Assembly: GCF_009765905.1 (NCBI RefSeq)
Contig: NZ_LMUO01000009.1
Location: 411,941 to 475,940, forward strand
DNA from: Mucilaginibacter sp. L196
GTDB lineage: Bacteria > Bacteroidota > Bacteroidia > Sphingobacteriales > Sphingobacteriaceae
Length of the DNA stretch: 64,000 bases
Reading direction: 5' to 3'
Numbering within the stretch: the stretch's first letter is position 1; the number at the start of each line of letters is the position of its first letter. The notes below the pieces were generated by a model. The model ran no database searches, had not been told where the DNA came from, and saw nothing but the letters and a program-made list of their open reading frames with translations. Shown here in pieces: positions 1 to 10,200 of the stretch. The translations under genes were made by a program, and so were the position numbers.

Positions 1-1
1 A

Positions 2-64
2 AACTACTTCATCAAAACTCCTGCTAACTATCCGTTTTACATACCATTTAAAAAACCAAAATAG
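2..64 (+). CDS. C-terminal end of a CDS entering from the left edge (partial)
   Basis: One frame is open from the window edge to a TAG at 62-64 and gives a 20-residue tail rich in Pro, Phe, Tyr and Lys. It may be the end of a gene on the plus strand, convergent with the waaA-like gene. It is too short to identify, and chance openness cannot be excluded. Confidence 0.3.
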   Translation, partial: NYFIKTPANYPFYIPFKKPK

Positions 65-97
65 GATGCTGCTTTGTTTTGGGTAGATCATAACCGA

Positions 98-1384
98 TTA
101 TAAATGTATATGATCCGCTATTGTTTTCGTAGCCCCGGTATTTTGCATTACATAATCCTTCACCTCCCGGCAGGTTTCATTATAGCGCTGTATATCTTCC
201 GTAATATAAGCTACGGTAGCTTTTAACTCGGGTTCATCATTAATGCTGTAACCACCTTTAATGCTGATCAAATCCTTAGCTTCCTTAAACTTATCATAAT
301 TTGGCCCGAATATCACCGGCAAACCAAAAGCCGCAGCCTCTAAAGTATTATGTATCCCCACACCAAAACCACCACCTATAAAAGCCACATCAGCATATTG
401 ATAAAGCGATGACAGCATCCCAATATTATCAATAATCAATGTTTGATAAGCCCTCTCTAAAGCTCCCCCGGTTGGGGAGACTTTTGTATCAGTAGTTATT
501 AAAAGCCCTCCCTTCTGGGGAGGGTTGGGTGGGGCTTTCACCGCAATCTGCGAATGCCGAATTACCGAATTTAATGGCAATAAACTAATCAGCTTTTCAA
601 TTTTATCCTCTCCAATTTCATGCGGCGCGAAAATGAATTTCCAATCCGCGTAATCTTTCACCAGCGTAGCTACCAAGGCTTCATCATCGGGCCAGGTACT
701 GCCTGCTATAAATAATTTATGATCGTTTTTAAATTGATTGATTACGGGTAACTCAGTAGGATGCTGCGCATTCGCCCAAACCCTATCGAAACGGGTATCG
801 CCGCTAACTTCCACATTGCTTACGCCAAGGGTTTGCAGTAATTCTTTTGATGTGGTATCCTGCACAAAAAAGTACGTTACAAAGCCCAGCATCTTGCGGT
901 GCAAGCCCCCGTACCACTTAAAAAATACCTGCTCCGGCCTGAATATCCCTGAAATAACATACAGCGGGATCTCTCTTTTATGCAGTTCGTTAAAATAATG
1001 ATACCAGTACTCATACTTAGTAAATATTGCTGCTTCGGGATTTATAGCTTCAATAAATTCACGGGCATTGCTCGCGGTGTCAAGCGGTAAATAGTAAACG
1101 GTATCGGCAAGGGGCGTATTCTTCCTGATCTCGTAACCCGATGGCGAAAAGAACGTTACCACGATTTTTGTTTCAGGTTGATTCTTTCTTGCATGCTCCA
1201 GCAAAGGCCGCCCCTGCTCAAACTCGCCCAGCGAGGCGAAGTGAAACCATAAACTTTTTTCAAACTTTTTGTAAACAACGTTGTTCCGACCTGTGAGCCA
1301 GAGTTTGGCTTTCTTATTGAAAAATGAGGCAACGTATATAGCGCAGAAGTATAAACTGATACCTATATTATATATTAGCAGCAT
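98..1384 (-). CDS. waaA: 3-deoxy-D-manno-octulosonic acid (Kdo) transferase
   Basis: This enzyme transfers Kdo from CMP-Kdo to the lipid A precursor at the inner membrane. The protein is 428 aa if started at the ATG at 1384; a longer reading from a TTG at 1426 adds 14 charged residues without support. A hydrophobic N-terminal anchor (about residues 1-22) is followed by the GT30 N-domain with ASLGEFEQ (Glu near 54, the expected catalytic base). The C-domain carries IGGGFGVGIHNTLEAA and FGPNY, typical of the family. Residues about 283-313 are low-complexity (PPNPPQKGG, then SPTGGALERA) and are the translation of a palindromic repeat at 449-538. The gene is divergent from ugd with about 60 bases between starts. 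Confidence 0.93.
   Translation of the reverse strand: MLLIYNIGISLYFCAIYVASFFNKKAKLWLTGRNNVVYKKFEKSLWFHFASLGEFEQGRPLLEHARKNQPETKIVVTFFSPSGYEIRKNTPLADTVYYLPLDTASNAREFIEAINPEAAIFTKYEYWYHYFNELHKREIPLYVISGIFRPEQVFFKWYGGLHRKMLGFVTYFFVQDTTSKELLQTLGVSNVEVSGDTRFDRVWANAQHPTELPVINQFKNDHKLFIAGSTWPDDEALVATLVKDYADWKFIFAPHEIGEDKIEKLISLLPLNSVIRHSQIAVKAPPNPPQKGGLLITTDTKVSPTGGALERAYQTLIIDNIGMLSSLYQYADVAFIGGGFGVGIHNTLEAAAFGLPVIFGPNYDKFKEAKDLISIKGGYSINDEPELKATVAYITEDIQRYNETCREVKDYVMQNTGATKTIADHIHL
449..538. repeat. GC-rich palindromic element inserted in frame in waaA
   Basis: Two adjacent hairpins, CTCCCC/GGGGAG at 463-479 and CCCTCCC/GGGGAGGG at 506-524, are flanked by AAAGCCC and GGGGCTTT. The sequence style matches the intergenic elements at 62530-62589 and 63147-63217. 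It has no stop codon in the waaA frame and is read through. Confidence 0.8.
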
Positions 1385-1444
1385 TATTTTGATTTGATTA
1401 TCTTCGTCGGTATAAAAGTATAACAATAATTACAATACATCTTT

Positions 1445-2755
1445 ATGAAAATAGCTGTTGTAGGAACAGGGTACGTTGGGTTAGTTACAGGCACCTGTTT
1501 AGCAGAAACGGGCAACCAGGTAACCTGCGTTGATATAAACGAACAAAAGGTTAAAATGATGAAAGAAGGCAAGTTGCCTATATATGAGCCCGGCCTCGAG
1601 ATACTTTTTCATCGTAATATAAGTGAAAACAGGTTGCAGTTTACCACCAACCTTGCAGACGCGATAGCTGATGCCAAAATTATTTTCCTGGCACTGCCAA
1701 CTCCTCCGGGGGGTGACGGCTCTGCCGATTTAAGCTATGTATTAGGCGCGGCAAAGGATATTGCCAAATTGGTTAAGGATTATAAAGTTATCGTAACCAA
1801 ATCAACCGTACCGGTTGGCACTGCCGATAAAGTTACCGCTGTTTTAAAAGCGAATACAACCGTGGAGTGCGCGGTAGTATCAAATCCTGAGTTTTTGCGC
1901 GAAGGTGTTGCTGTTGAGGATTTCATGAAACCCGACCGTGTAGTAGTTGGTACTATGGACGAGCGTGCCCGCAAGCTAATGGCTGAATTATATGCTCCAT
2001 ATGTACGCCAGGGTAACCCGGTTATTTTTATGGACGAGCGCTCTTCCGAGCTTACAAAATATGCTGCCAACTCATTCCTGGCTACCAAAATATCATTCAT
2101 GAACGAGGTTGCTAACCTTTGCGAACTGGTTGGTGCCGATGTAGATATGGTAAGGCGCGGTATTGGTGCTGATGAGCGTATCGGAAAACGTTTCCTATTC
2201 TCGGGTATTGGTTACGGCGGTAGCTGCTTCCCGAAGGATGTGCAGGCGCTGGCAAAATCAGCCGAAGAAAATAAATATGATTTCAAGATCCTGAATGCTG
2301 TTATGGATGTTAATGAGATCCAGAAGAAAGTATTGGTTGAAAAACTAAGGAATTATTATAAAGATGGTTTAAAAGGCAAAAAATTCGCGCTTTGGGGTTT
2401 AGCGTTTAAACCAGAAACTGATGATATACGCGAAGCACCTGCTTTGTACATTATTGATGAGTTGTTAAAAGATGGTGCCGAAGTAATTGCTTTCGACCCT
2501 GAAGGTATGCCAAATATTAAAAAATTATTAGGCGATAAAATAACCTACGCTACCGGCCGCTACGAAGCGCTTGAAGGTGCTGACGCGTTATTGATCATCA
2601 CCGAGTGGTCGGTTTTCCGCACACCGGATTTTGATCTGATCAAAGAAAAATTAAAAGCGCCTGTTATTTTTGATGGTCGTAATTTGTACGATTTGGATAG
2701 GGTAAAAGAGTGTGGGTTTTATTATAACAGTATAGGCAGAAAAGTAGTTAGCTAA
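1445..2755 (+). CDS. ugd: UDP-glucose 6-dehydrogenase
   Basis: It oxidises UDP-glucose twice with NAD to UDP-glucuronate, a precursor for capsule and other surface polysaccharides. The protein is 436 aa, normal for the family. The N-terminal Rossmann fold has GTGYVG at residues 7-12. The catalytic cysteine is Cys261 in GGSCFPKD, and the C-terminal UDP-binding domain contains ALWGLAFKPETDDIREAP. The next gene starts at the base after the stop codon, so the two are cotranscribed. UDP-glucuronate made here is the substrate of the adjacent decarboxylase. Confidence 0.97.
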   Translation: MKIAVVGTGYVGLVTGTCLAETGNQVTCVDINEQKVKMMKEGKLPIYEPGLEILFHRNISENRLQFTTNLADAIADAKIIFLALPTPPGGDGSADLSYVLGAAKDIAKLVKDYKVIVTKSTVPVGTADKVTAVLKANTTVECAVVSNPEFLREGVAVEDFMKPDRVVVGTMDERARKLMAELYAPYVRQGNPVIFMDERSSELTKYAANSFLATKISFMNEVANLCELVGADVDMVRRGIGADERIGKRFLFSGIGYGGSCFPKDVQALAKSAEENKYDFKILNAVMDVNEIQKKVLVEKLRNYYKDGLKGKKFALWGLAFKPETDDIREAPALYIIDELLKDGAEVIAFDPEGMPNIKKLLGDKITYATGRYEALEGADALLIITEWSVFRTPDFDLIKEKLKAPVIFDGRNLYDLDRVKECGFYYNSIGRKVVS

Positions 2756-3736
2756 ATGGCACGTAAAACAATATTAATTACCGGGGCAGCCGGCTTTTTA
2801 GGTTCGCATTTATGCGACAGGTTTATAAAAGAGGACTATAAAGTTATCGCGATGGATAACCTGATAACAGGTGATCTGCGCAACATCGAACATCTTTTCA
2901 AACTGGAAAATTTCGAGTTTTATAACCACGATGTTTCCAAATTTGTATATGTACCCGGCGATTTGGATTATATCCTGCATTTCGCGTCGCCTGCAAGCCC
3001 TATCGACTATTTAAAGATTCCTATCCAAACATTAAAAGTTGGTTCATTAGGTACCCATAACTTGTTAGGCCTGGCGCGTGCTAAAAAAGCGCGTATGCTA
3101 ATCGCCTCAACATCCGAAGTTTATGGCGACCCGAACGTGAACCCGCAACCCGAAGAATATTGGGGTAATGTAAACCCTGTTGGTCCTCGCGGTGTATATG
3201 ATGAAGCTAAACGTTTCCAGGAAGCGATCACCATGGCTTACCATACATTCCACGGTTTAGAAACCCGTATCGTACGTATATTTAACACCTACGGCCCGCG
3301 TATGCGCCTGAATGATGGTCGTGTATTGCCTGCTTTCATAGGTCAGGCTTTAAGGGGCGAACCATTAACCATGTTTGGCGATGGCTCACAAACCCGTTCT
3401 TTTTGTTATGTAGATGATCTGATTGAAGGCATCTTCCGTTTATTGCACAGCGATTACGCGCAACCAATGAACATCGGTAACCCTGACGAGATCACCATTA
3501 AACAATTTGGCGATGAGATTATCAAATTAACAGGCACCGATCAGGAAATGATAAGCTTACCTTTACCAACAGATGATCCAAAACAACGCCGCCCTGATAT
3601 TACCAAGGCAAGGGCTATTTTAGGCTGGGAGCCAAAAGTATCGCGCAGCGAAGGCTTAAAGATCACTTACGAATACTTTAAATCATTGCCTGAAAAAGAA
3701 ATTCTGCATAAAGACTTTACCTACTACAATAAATAA
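2756..3736 (+). CDS. UDP-glucuronate decarboxylase (UDP-xylose synthase)
   Basis: This extended short-chain dehydrogenase/reductase converts UDP-glucuronate to UDP-xylose using bound NAD. It is 326 aa with the nucleotide motif GAAGFLGSH at residues 10-18. [11 protein letters not shown] (about 75-85) is characteristic of UXS as opposed to epimerases. The active-site pair is Tyr148 and Lys152 in YDEAK, with STSEVYG just before. It follows ugd with no gap, and its stop codon overlaps the galE start by one base (TAATG). The step order ugd to uxs supports a xylose-containing exopolysaccharide. A dTDP-glucose dehydratase is a less likely alternative. Confidence 0.93.
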   Translation: MARKTILITGAAGFLGSHLCDRFIKEDYKVIAMDNLITGDLRNIEHLFKLENFEFYNHDVSKFVYVPGDLDYILHFASPASPIDYLKIPIQTLKVGSLGTHNLLGLARAKKARMLIASTSEVYGDPNVNPQPEEYWGNVNPVGPRGVYDEAKRFQEAITMAYHTFHGLETRIVRIFNTYGPRMRLNDGRVLPAFIGQALRGEPLTMFGDGSQTRSFCYVDDLIEGIFRLLHSDYAQPMNIGNPDEITIKQFGDEIIKLTGTDQEMISLPLPTDDPKQRRPDITKARAILGWEPKVSRSEGLKITYEYFKSLPEKEILHKDFTYYNK

Positions 3737-4761
3737 TGGCTAAAATATTAGTTACCGGCGGGCTGGGATTTATCGGCTCACACACCGTGGTTGAACTGGT
3801 AAATTCAGGCTACGAACCTGTTATTATCGACAACCTGTCGAATTCAGATATTAAAATACTAGATCAGCTTACCAAGATCATTGGCTACAAACCATCCTTT
3901 TATCAGCTTGATCTTTGTGATGAAAAAGCCGTAAAACAACTGGCTGAAAAAGAGCCCGATGTTACCGGGATTATCCACTTCGCGGCTTACAAAGCTGTGG
4001 GGGAATCCGTTCAGCAGCCGCTAAAATATTATCGCAATAACTTTTCTTCGATGCTGAATTTATTGGAAGCCTATTACGGAAAACCTTTAAATTTTGTGTT
4101 CTCATCAAGCTGCACCGTTTACGGCCAGCCCGATGAATTGCCCGTTACCGAAAAGGCACCTGTAAAAGCGGCACAATCACCGTACGGGAATACCAAACAG
4201 GTTGCCGAAGAGATCTTGAAAGATATGGTCGCGGCTGGTAGTAACTATAAAGTTATTTCGCTACGTTATTTTAACCCGGTAGGGGCGCATGACTCTGCAT
4301 TAATTGGCGAATTGCCAATAGGTGTACCACAAAACTTAGTGCCATTCATCACCCAAACTGCCATAGGAAAACGCGAAAAAATCACTGTATTCGGCAACGA
4401 TTACAATACACCCGATGGCAGTTGCGTTAGGGATTACATCCACGTAGTTGATTTGGCTAAGGCACACGTTGCCGCGTTAAAATTAATGGAACAGCCTGAA
4501 TTTAAAGGTTATGATGTATTCAATATCGGCACAGGGCAGGGGACTACCGTATTGCAAATCATCCACGCATTTGAAAGTGCTACGGGTGTTAAGCTGAATT
4601 ATAGCATAGGCCCCCGTCGCGAAGGTGATGTAGAGCAGGTTTGGGGCGATGTAACTAAGTCGACCCAAAAGCTTGGCTGGACTGCAGAATTAGGCATAGG
4701 CGACATGATGCAATCTGCCTGGGAGTGGGAAAAATATATAAAACAAAACCCATTAAGTTAG
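3736..4761 (+). CDS. galE: UDP-glucose 4-epimerase
   Basis: It interconverts UDP-glucose and UDP-galactose in the cytoplasm, supplying galactose for glycans and feeding galactose into glycolysis. It is 341 aa. GGLGFIGSH (residues 8-16) binds NAD, Tyr150 and Lys154 (YGNTK) form the catalytic pair, and SSSCTVYG precedes them. RYFNPVGAH and PDGSCVRDYIHV in the C-terminal half are typical of GalE. It is translationally coupled to the upstream decarboxylase by a one-base overlap and followed by a CpsB-type phosphatase 32 bases later. Confidence 0.95.
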   Translation: MAKILVTGGLGFIGSHTVVELVNSGYEPVIIDNLSNSDIKILDQLTKIIGYKPSFYQLDLCDEKAVKQLAEKEPDVTGIIHFAAYKAVGESVQQPLKYYRNNFSSMLNLLEAYYGKPLNFVFSSSCTVYGQPDELPVTEKAPVKAAQSPYGNTKQVAEEILKDMVAAGSNYKVISLRYFNPVGAHDSALIGELPIGVPQNLVPFITQTAIGKREKITVFGNDYNTPDGSCVRDYIHVVDLAKAHVAALKLMEQPEFKGYDVFNIGTGQGTTVLQIIHAFESATGVKLNYSIGPRREGDVEQVWGDVTKSTQKLGWTAELGIGDMMQSAWEWEKYIKQNPLS

Positions 4762-4793
4762 TTAATGGTTATTATGGGTAAAGTATAAACAGC

Positions 4794-5537
4794 ATGTTTG
4801 GGTTATTTAAAAAGAAGAACGATAGTAAAAAGGAAGTTACTTTTAATTACGAATCGATTGCTGTAGATATGCACTCCCATGTTTTGCCGGGGATTGATGA
4901 TGGCGCGCAAACCGTAGAGGATTCGGTTGCTCTGGTAAAAAAAATGATGGCGCTGGGTATTAAAAAAATAATTGCCACCCCGCACATCATGGTTGATTTT
5001 TACCGCAACAATGCCCAAACAATTGGTAGTGCGCTAGAAATACTGAAAGCAGAACTAAAAAAACAACAAATTGATATTGATATTGAAGCCGCCGCCGAAC
5101 ATTACTTCGACGAAACCTTTGATCCTCGTATCGATAAAAAAGAATTGATGGTATTTGGCGATAACCATGTGCTTTTTGAATTCTCGTTTATCACCCTGCC
5201 GCCAAACTACATACAGGTAATACAAAAACTTGTCAATTTGGGTTACAAGCCAATTTTGGCCCATCCCGAGCGCTACCCATACATGACCATGGATCAATAC
5301 AAAATGGTACACTCCTGGGGTTGCGATTTTCAATTGAACACCATATCCCTAACCGGCTACTACGGCAAAGAAACCAAAGCCACCGCCGAAAGCCTGATCG
5401 ATAACCAACTGATCGACTACATTTCAAGCGATATGCACCACCTGAAACATGCCGCCGCGTTTTATGATGCTTTGAAAACCACTTACGTAGAAAAACTGCT
5501 TTTTGAATACCCGCTTAAGAATATAATGCTTTTGTGA
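4794..5537 (+). CDS. CpsB/YwqE-type PHP-domain protein-tyrosine phosphatase
   Basis: It is a metal-dependent phosphatase of the polymerase-and-histidinol-phosphatase fold; relatives dephosphorylate the tyrosine kinase that controls capsule export. It is 247 aa. The metal motif DMHSHVLPGIDDG lies at residues about 25-37, ATPHIM near 62, LAHPERY near 155 and SDMHH near 205. It ends the ugd-uxs-galE run, and this context supports a regulator of exopolysaccharide assembly. The cognate kinase (Wzc/Ptk) is not in the window. Confidence 0.9.
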   Translation: MFGLFKKKNDSKKEVTFNYESIAVDMHSHVLPGIDDGAQTVEDSVALVKKMMALGIKKIIATPHIMVDFYRNNAQTIGSALEILKAELKKQQIDIDIEAAAEHYFDETFDPRIDKKELMVFGDNHVLFEFSFITLPPNYIQVIQKLVNLGYKPILAHPERYPYMTMDQYKMVHSWGCDFQLNTISLTGYYGKETKATAESLIDNQLIDYISSDMHHLKHAAAFYDALKTTYVEKLLFEYPLKNIMLL

Positions 5538-5732
5538 AAGAGTCAAGAAACAAGAGTCAAGGCTAAAAAATAAAATTTACGCCTTTCGATCTTAATAAGC
5601 CTTTTGTCATTCTGAGCATCGCGAAGAATCTATCCGGCGTAAACTACTTTACAGATTCTTCGCGATGCTCAGAATGACAAATCTTTTTTATCACAATGCA
5701 AAACCTTGATTCCTGATTCTTACTTCTTGAAT
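5537..5732. repeat. Composite intergenic repeat: 28-bp palindrome inside degenerate outer arms
   Basis: The inner element is a perfect 28-bp inverted repeat (5604-5631 and 5653-5680, loop 21) beginning TTGTCATTCTGAGC. Outside it lie short-word repeats (GAGTCAAGAAACAAGAGTCA at the left, TTGATTCCTGATTCTTACTT at the right) that are roughly inverted copies of each other. It fills the gap between the two convergent genes. Confidence 0.85.
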
Positions 5733-5735
5733 CTA

Positions 5736-6971
5736 TTACTCGTATCTCAACGATTCCACCGGATCCAATCTTGATGCTTTATTGGCAGGATAAAAGCCCG
5801 ATAGAAGCCCGATCCCGGTACAAACTACTAGTGCGATGCCTATCCATAAATAAGGTACTACAAAGCTACCCTGGGTTAAAATAACGATCATGTTGCCAAT
5901 CAACATTCCTAAAAATATCCCCAAAACACCGCCAATCAGGCATATTACTATAGCCTCAATTAAAAACTGTTTGCGAATGATGGATGGCGTGGCGCCGATA
6001 GCTTTTCGCAAGCCTATTTCCCGGGTACGTTCGGTAACCGATACCAGCATAATATTCATTAGCGCAATGGCTGCACCAATCAATGTAATAACGCCAATGG
6101 CAATACCACCATAAGTAATACCATCTAATTGGCCCGCCAATTGTTTCTGAATAGAATCACTGCGCTGGATATTAAAATTATCTTCTTTGCCGATATGCAG
6201 GTCGCGTACATTTCTAAATAACGATGTCGCCTCACCAATCGTAGCATCCAACGCCTCCGGACTGGCAACCATTACTGTAACGTTAAATGTAGGGTTGCTA
6301 ACCGTGTCAATCTGTTTCGCTTTTAAAACAGGTATCACGCAAAATTTATCACCCGCGCCCATGCTCGATCCCTTTTTTGCGAAAACACCCACAACCTTAA
6401 AACGATTGCTGCCAATCAAAATTGATTTATTAACCGGGTCATCCTTTTTAAAAAGCTTATCTTTTATCTCATCGCCAATAACCACCACGTTTTCCCCGTG
6501 CAGTAACTCATCCGAAGAAAAAAATCGCCCATAAGCCATTTTATGCCCGGTGGTGGCCATATAGCCATCTGTAGTGCCTGCTACTGATATATTGGGGTTG
6601 GTTTTGATGCTCCCGTATTTTACAATGCCCGTACCCGTCACATTCAAGTTAATGGTGATAACAGTAGGCAAGGCAAACTTATTTTTAAAACTAACGGCCT
6701 GCTCATAAGTTATCGGTGGATATATTTTTTGGTGGCCACCCTGCCCGAAGCCCAGATCGGCGGTATTAGCTATGGTGAAGGAGTTTGCGCCTAATCCGGC
6801 AAATGCGTTATTAGTTTGCTGTCTGATGCCGTCAATAGCTGTTAAAATACCCACCAGTGCCATAATGCCAATAGCGATGATCAGCGCCGTAAGCGACGTA
6901 CGCAACCTGTTCCCCTTAATAGAGGTTAAGGCAATGGCTATGTTTTCTTTATAAGTTGTTTTTACCGGCAT
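5736..6971 (-). CDS. MacB-like ABC transporter permease (FtsX family)
   Basis: This is an inner-membrane permease of the MacB/FtsX class; relatives drive efflux of macrolides, peptides or lipoproteins with a separate or fused ATPase. It is 411 aa: an N-terminal membrane helix (about 22-45, ALIIAIGIMALVGILTAI), a large periplasmic MacB_PCD domain (about 50-275) and three C-terminal helices (about 285-400) with the family signature RTREIGLRKAIGA and the end DPVESLRYE. No ATP-binding cassette is fused or adjacent, and no adaptor flanks it. The partner ATPase must lie elsewhere. Confidence 0.9.
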   Translation of the reverse strand: MPVKTTYKENIAIALTSIKGNRLRTSLTALIIAIGIMALVGILTAIDGIRQQTNNAFAGLGANSFTIANTADLGFGQGGHQKIYPPITYEQAVSFKNKFALPTVITINLNVTGTGIVKYGSIKTNPNISVAGTTDGYMATTGHKMAYGRFFSSDELLHGENVVVIGDEIKDKLFKKDDPVNKSILIGSNRFKVVGVFAKKGSSMGAGDKFCVIPVLKAKQIDTVSNPTFNVTVMVASPEALDATIGEATSLFRNVRDLHIGKEDNFNIQRSDSIQKQLAGQLDGITYGGIAIGVITLIGAAIALMNIMLVSVTERTREIGLRKAIGATPSIIRKQFLIEAIVICLIGGVLGIFLGMLIGNMIVILTQGSFVVPYLWIGIALVVCTGIGLLSGFYPANKASRLDPVESLRYE

Positions 6972-7058
6972 GCTGATGGCTATGGTTGCCTGTATAAGAC
7001 TTAGGCTTGTACGGGTTTGTTACAGGCTCAAGATATTAATTATTAACGACAGCGTGGG

Positions 7059-7141
7059 TGTCTGAACTCGATTTTTTAGAATTAAAAGAATTTTTGGAAT
7101 CCTGAAAATTCTTTTAATTCTAAAAAATCAGGTTCAGACAT
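7059..7141. repeat. GTCTGAAC...GTTCAGAC palindromic element
   Basis: A long near-perfect AT-rich inverted repeat, arms about 7059-7093 and 7105-7141, with GTCTGAAC and GTTCAGAC at its tips. It is of the same class as 22366-22458 but with a different core. It lies between divergent genes, just upstream of the ileS promoter. Confidence 0.85.
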
Positions 7142-7193
7142 TATCGACGCTTTAATTTCAACATTCCATATAATTTTTTAAGCATAATTTCCG

Positions 7194-7201
7194 TATTTTT
7201 G
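7194..7201 (+). promoter_or_regulatory. -7 box of ileS
   Basis: TATTTTTG matches TAnnTTTG exactly. It overlaps an in-frame TTG at 7199, which therefore cannot be in the mRNA and rules out the longest reading of ileS. Confidence 0.75.
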
Positions 7202-7228
7202 CAACCTCTAAAATTTAGGTGTAAAAAA

Positions 7229-10200
7229 TTGAAATACAAGGAATATAAGCAGTTAAATCTATCGGATACCGGTAAGGAAGTATTGGAGTTCTGGAAAAAG
7301 CAAAATATCTTTGAAAAAAGTATTAGCAGCCGCCCGGCCAATAACCCCTATACATTTTACGAAGGCCCGCCGAGTGCCAATGGTATGCCCGGCATCCACC
7401 ACGTAATGGCGCGCGCCATAAAGGATATTTTTTGCCGTTACAAAACTCTTAAAGGTTACCAGGTAAAACGTAAAGGCGGATGGGATACTCATGGTTTGCC
7501 TATTGAACTTGCTGTTGAAAAAGCTTTAGGTATTACTAAGGACGACATCGGCAAAAAGATCTCGATTGAAGATTACAATGCCGAATGCCGCAAAGAAGTA
7601 ATGCGCTATACCGATGTTTGGAACGACCTGACCGAGAAAATGGGTTACTGGGTTGATCTTGAAGATCCATATATCACCTACAAAAACGAATACATCGAAT
7701 CGCTTTGGTGGATACTGAAGCAGTTTTATAATAAAGGTTATCTATACAAAGGTTATACTGTACAGCCTTACTCGCCAAAATCAGGCACCGGCCTTAGCTC
7801 GCACGAGCTGAACCAGCCCGGCACCTACAAAATGGTGAAGGATACCACCATAGTTGCGCAATTTAAGGTTAAAAATGATAAAGATTCAGCATTTTTATTT
7901 GAAGGTGTTGATACCGATGTTTTCATTTTAGCATGGACAACCACCCCGTGGACACTGCCATCAAACTGTGCTTTAGCTGTTGGCGAAAAAATCGATTATG
8001 TTAAAATCGGCACCTTCAACCCTTATACTTACGAGCGGATAACGGTTATTTTGGCTAAGGATTTAGTAGGTAAATATTTTAAGGCCGAAGGCGAAAATGC
8101 ATCTTTTGAAGAATACAAAGGCGGTGATAAAATCATCCCGTGGGTAGTAAAAGGATCATACAAAGGCAAGCAATTATTAGGCTTACACTACGAGCAGTTA
8201 ATGCCATATGTAACCAATGCCGACTTAGAGGAAAATGCTTTCCGCATTATCCCTGCTGATTTCGTTACGACTGAAGATGGTACCGGTATAGTACATACAG
8301 CGTCTGTTTTTGGGGCGGATGACTTTAGGGCATGTAAGGAAAACAACGTGCCATCGGTAATGGTGAAGGATGAAGCAGGCAAGGAAGTTCCTTTGGTTGA
8401 TAAACAAGGTAAGTTTGTTGATGAGGTTACCGATTATGCAGGTCGTTACGTTAAAGAAGAATATTATAGCGACGAAGAACGTGCCGAACCGGGCTTTAAA
8501 GCCACAGATGTACTCATCTCCATCAAACTAAAAACAGAAAATAAGGCGTTCGACGTAAAAAAATATGAGCACAGCTACCCGCACTCATGGCGTTCGGACG
8601 AGCCGATATTATATTATCCTTTGGATAGCTGGTTTGTAAAAACCACCGCTGTTAAAGATAAAATGGTGGAGCTAAACAAAACCATCAACTGGAAACCGGA
8701 ATCAACCGGCACGGGCCGTTTCGGTAACTGGCTGGAGAATTTGGTGGATTGGAACTTATCACGTTCCCGCTATTGGGGTACTCCGCTGCCGATCTGGCGT
8801 GAAGTTGATGGCAACGAAGAAAAATGCATAGGCTCCATAAAAGAATTAGAAGCGGAAATCGCGATCTCCAAAGCGGCGGGCTTAATGCCTGAGGCATTTG
8901 AGCTGATCGACATGCACCGCCCTTATGTGGATGATGTGATCTTGATGTCGTCGAACGGTAAGCCAATGTTACGCGAGCCTGATTTGATTGACGTTTGGTT
9001 TGATAGCGGTGCCATGCCTTATGCACAATGGCATTTCCCATTTGAAAATAAAGAGGCGTTTACTAATGCTTATCCTGCCGATTTCATCGCCGAAGGTGTG
9101 GATCAAACCCGTGGCTGGTTCTTCACCCTGCACGCTATCGCGGTATTGTTGAGCGAAGCAAGCGACGAGATAAAAGAAATAAATGAGAAGATAGGTAATA
9201 AAGGCGTCGCGTTTAAAAACGTGGTATCAAACGGTTTGGTGCTGGATAAAAACGGCAATAAAATGTCTAAACGTTTAGGCAATACCGTTGACCCTTTCGC
9301 CACCATTGAACAATATGGCGCTGATGCTGCCCGCTGGTACATGATCAGCAATGCATCCCCTTGGGATAACCTGAAATTTAATTTAGATGGTATTGATGAG
9401 GTGCGCCGCAAATTCTTCGGTACGCTTTATAATACCTATAATTTCTTCGCCATGTATGCCAACATTGATGGCTTTACTTACAGCGAAGCGGAAATTAAAT
9501 TAAGTAACCGCCTGGAAATCGATCAATGGATCATCTCCTTATTAAATACTTTAAGCAAAGAGGTTGATGCTTTCTACGCTGATTTTGAGCCGACCAAAGC
9601 TGCCCGTGCCATCCAGGATTTTGTGGATGCGCATTTAAGCAACTGGTATGTGCGCCTAAGCCGCCGCCGTTTCTGGAAGTCGGATAACTCTGATGATAAA
9701 CTATCTGCTTACCAAACTTTATATACTTGTTTAACAACGGTAGCTAAATTAATGTCGCCAATTGCGCCATTCTTTGCTGATAGTTTATATAATGATCTGA
9801 ATAAAGTATCTGGAAAAGAAACTTTCGAGTCAGTGCATTTGGCTGATTTCCCAACTACCGAAGCCGCATTGGTAAACAAAGGGCTGGAAGAACGTATGCA
9901 AATGGCACAGGACATTTCATCCTTAGTGTTGTCGTTGCGTAAAAAGGTAGGAATAAACGTAAGGCAGCCATTAAGCAAGATATTATTACCTATCTTAGAT
10001 AAGAGCTTTAAACAACAGGTTGAGCAGGTAAAAGACTTAATATTATCCGAAACTAACATCAAGGATATTGAGTACATTACCGATGCAGCCGGTTTTATCA
10101 CCAAAAAGGTAAAACCAAACTTTAAAGCTTTAGGAGCAAAAGTAGGTAAAGACATGAAAGCCGTAGCCGAAGCCATCACAAATTTCGGTCAGGATGAGAT

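Noticed and set aside
7199..7228. Upstream TTG start for ileS
   Set aside because: The TTG is part of the -7 box TATTTTTG.
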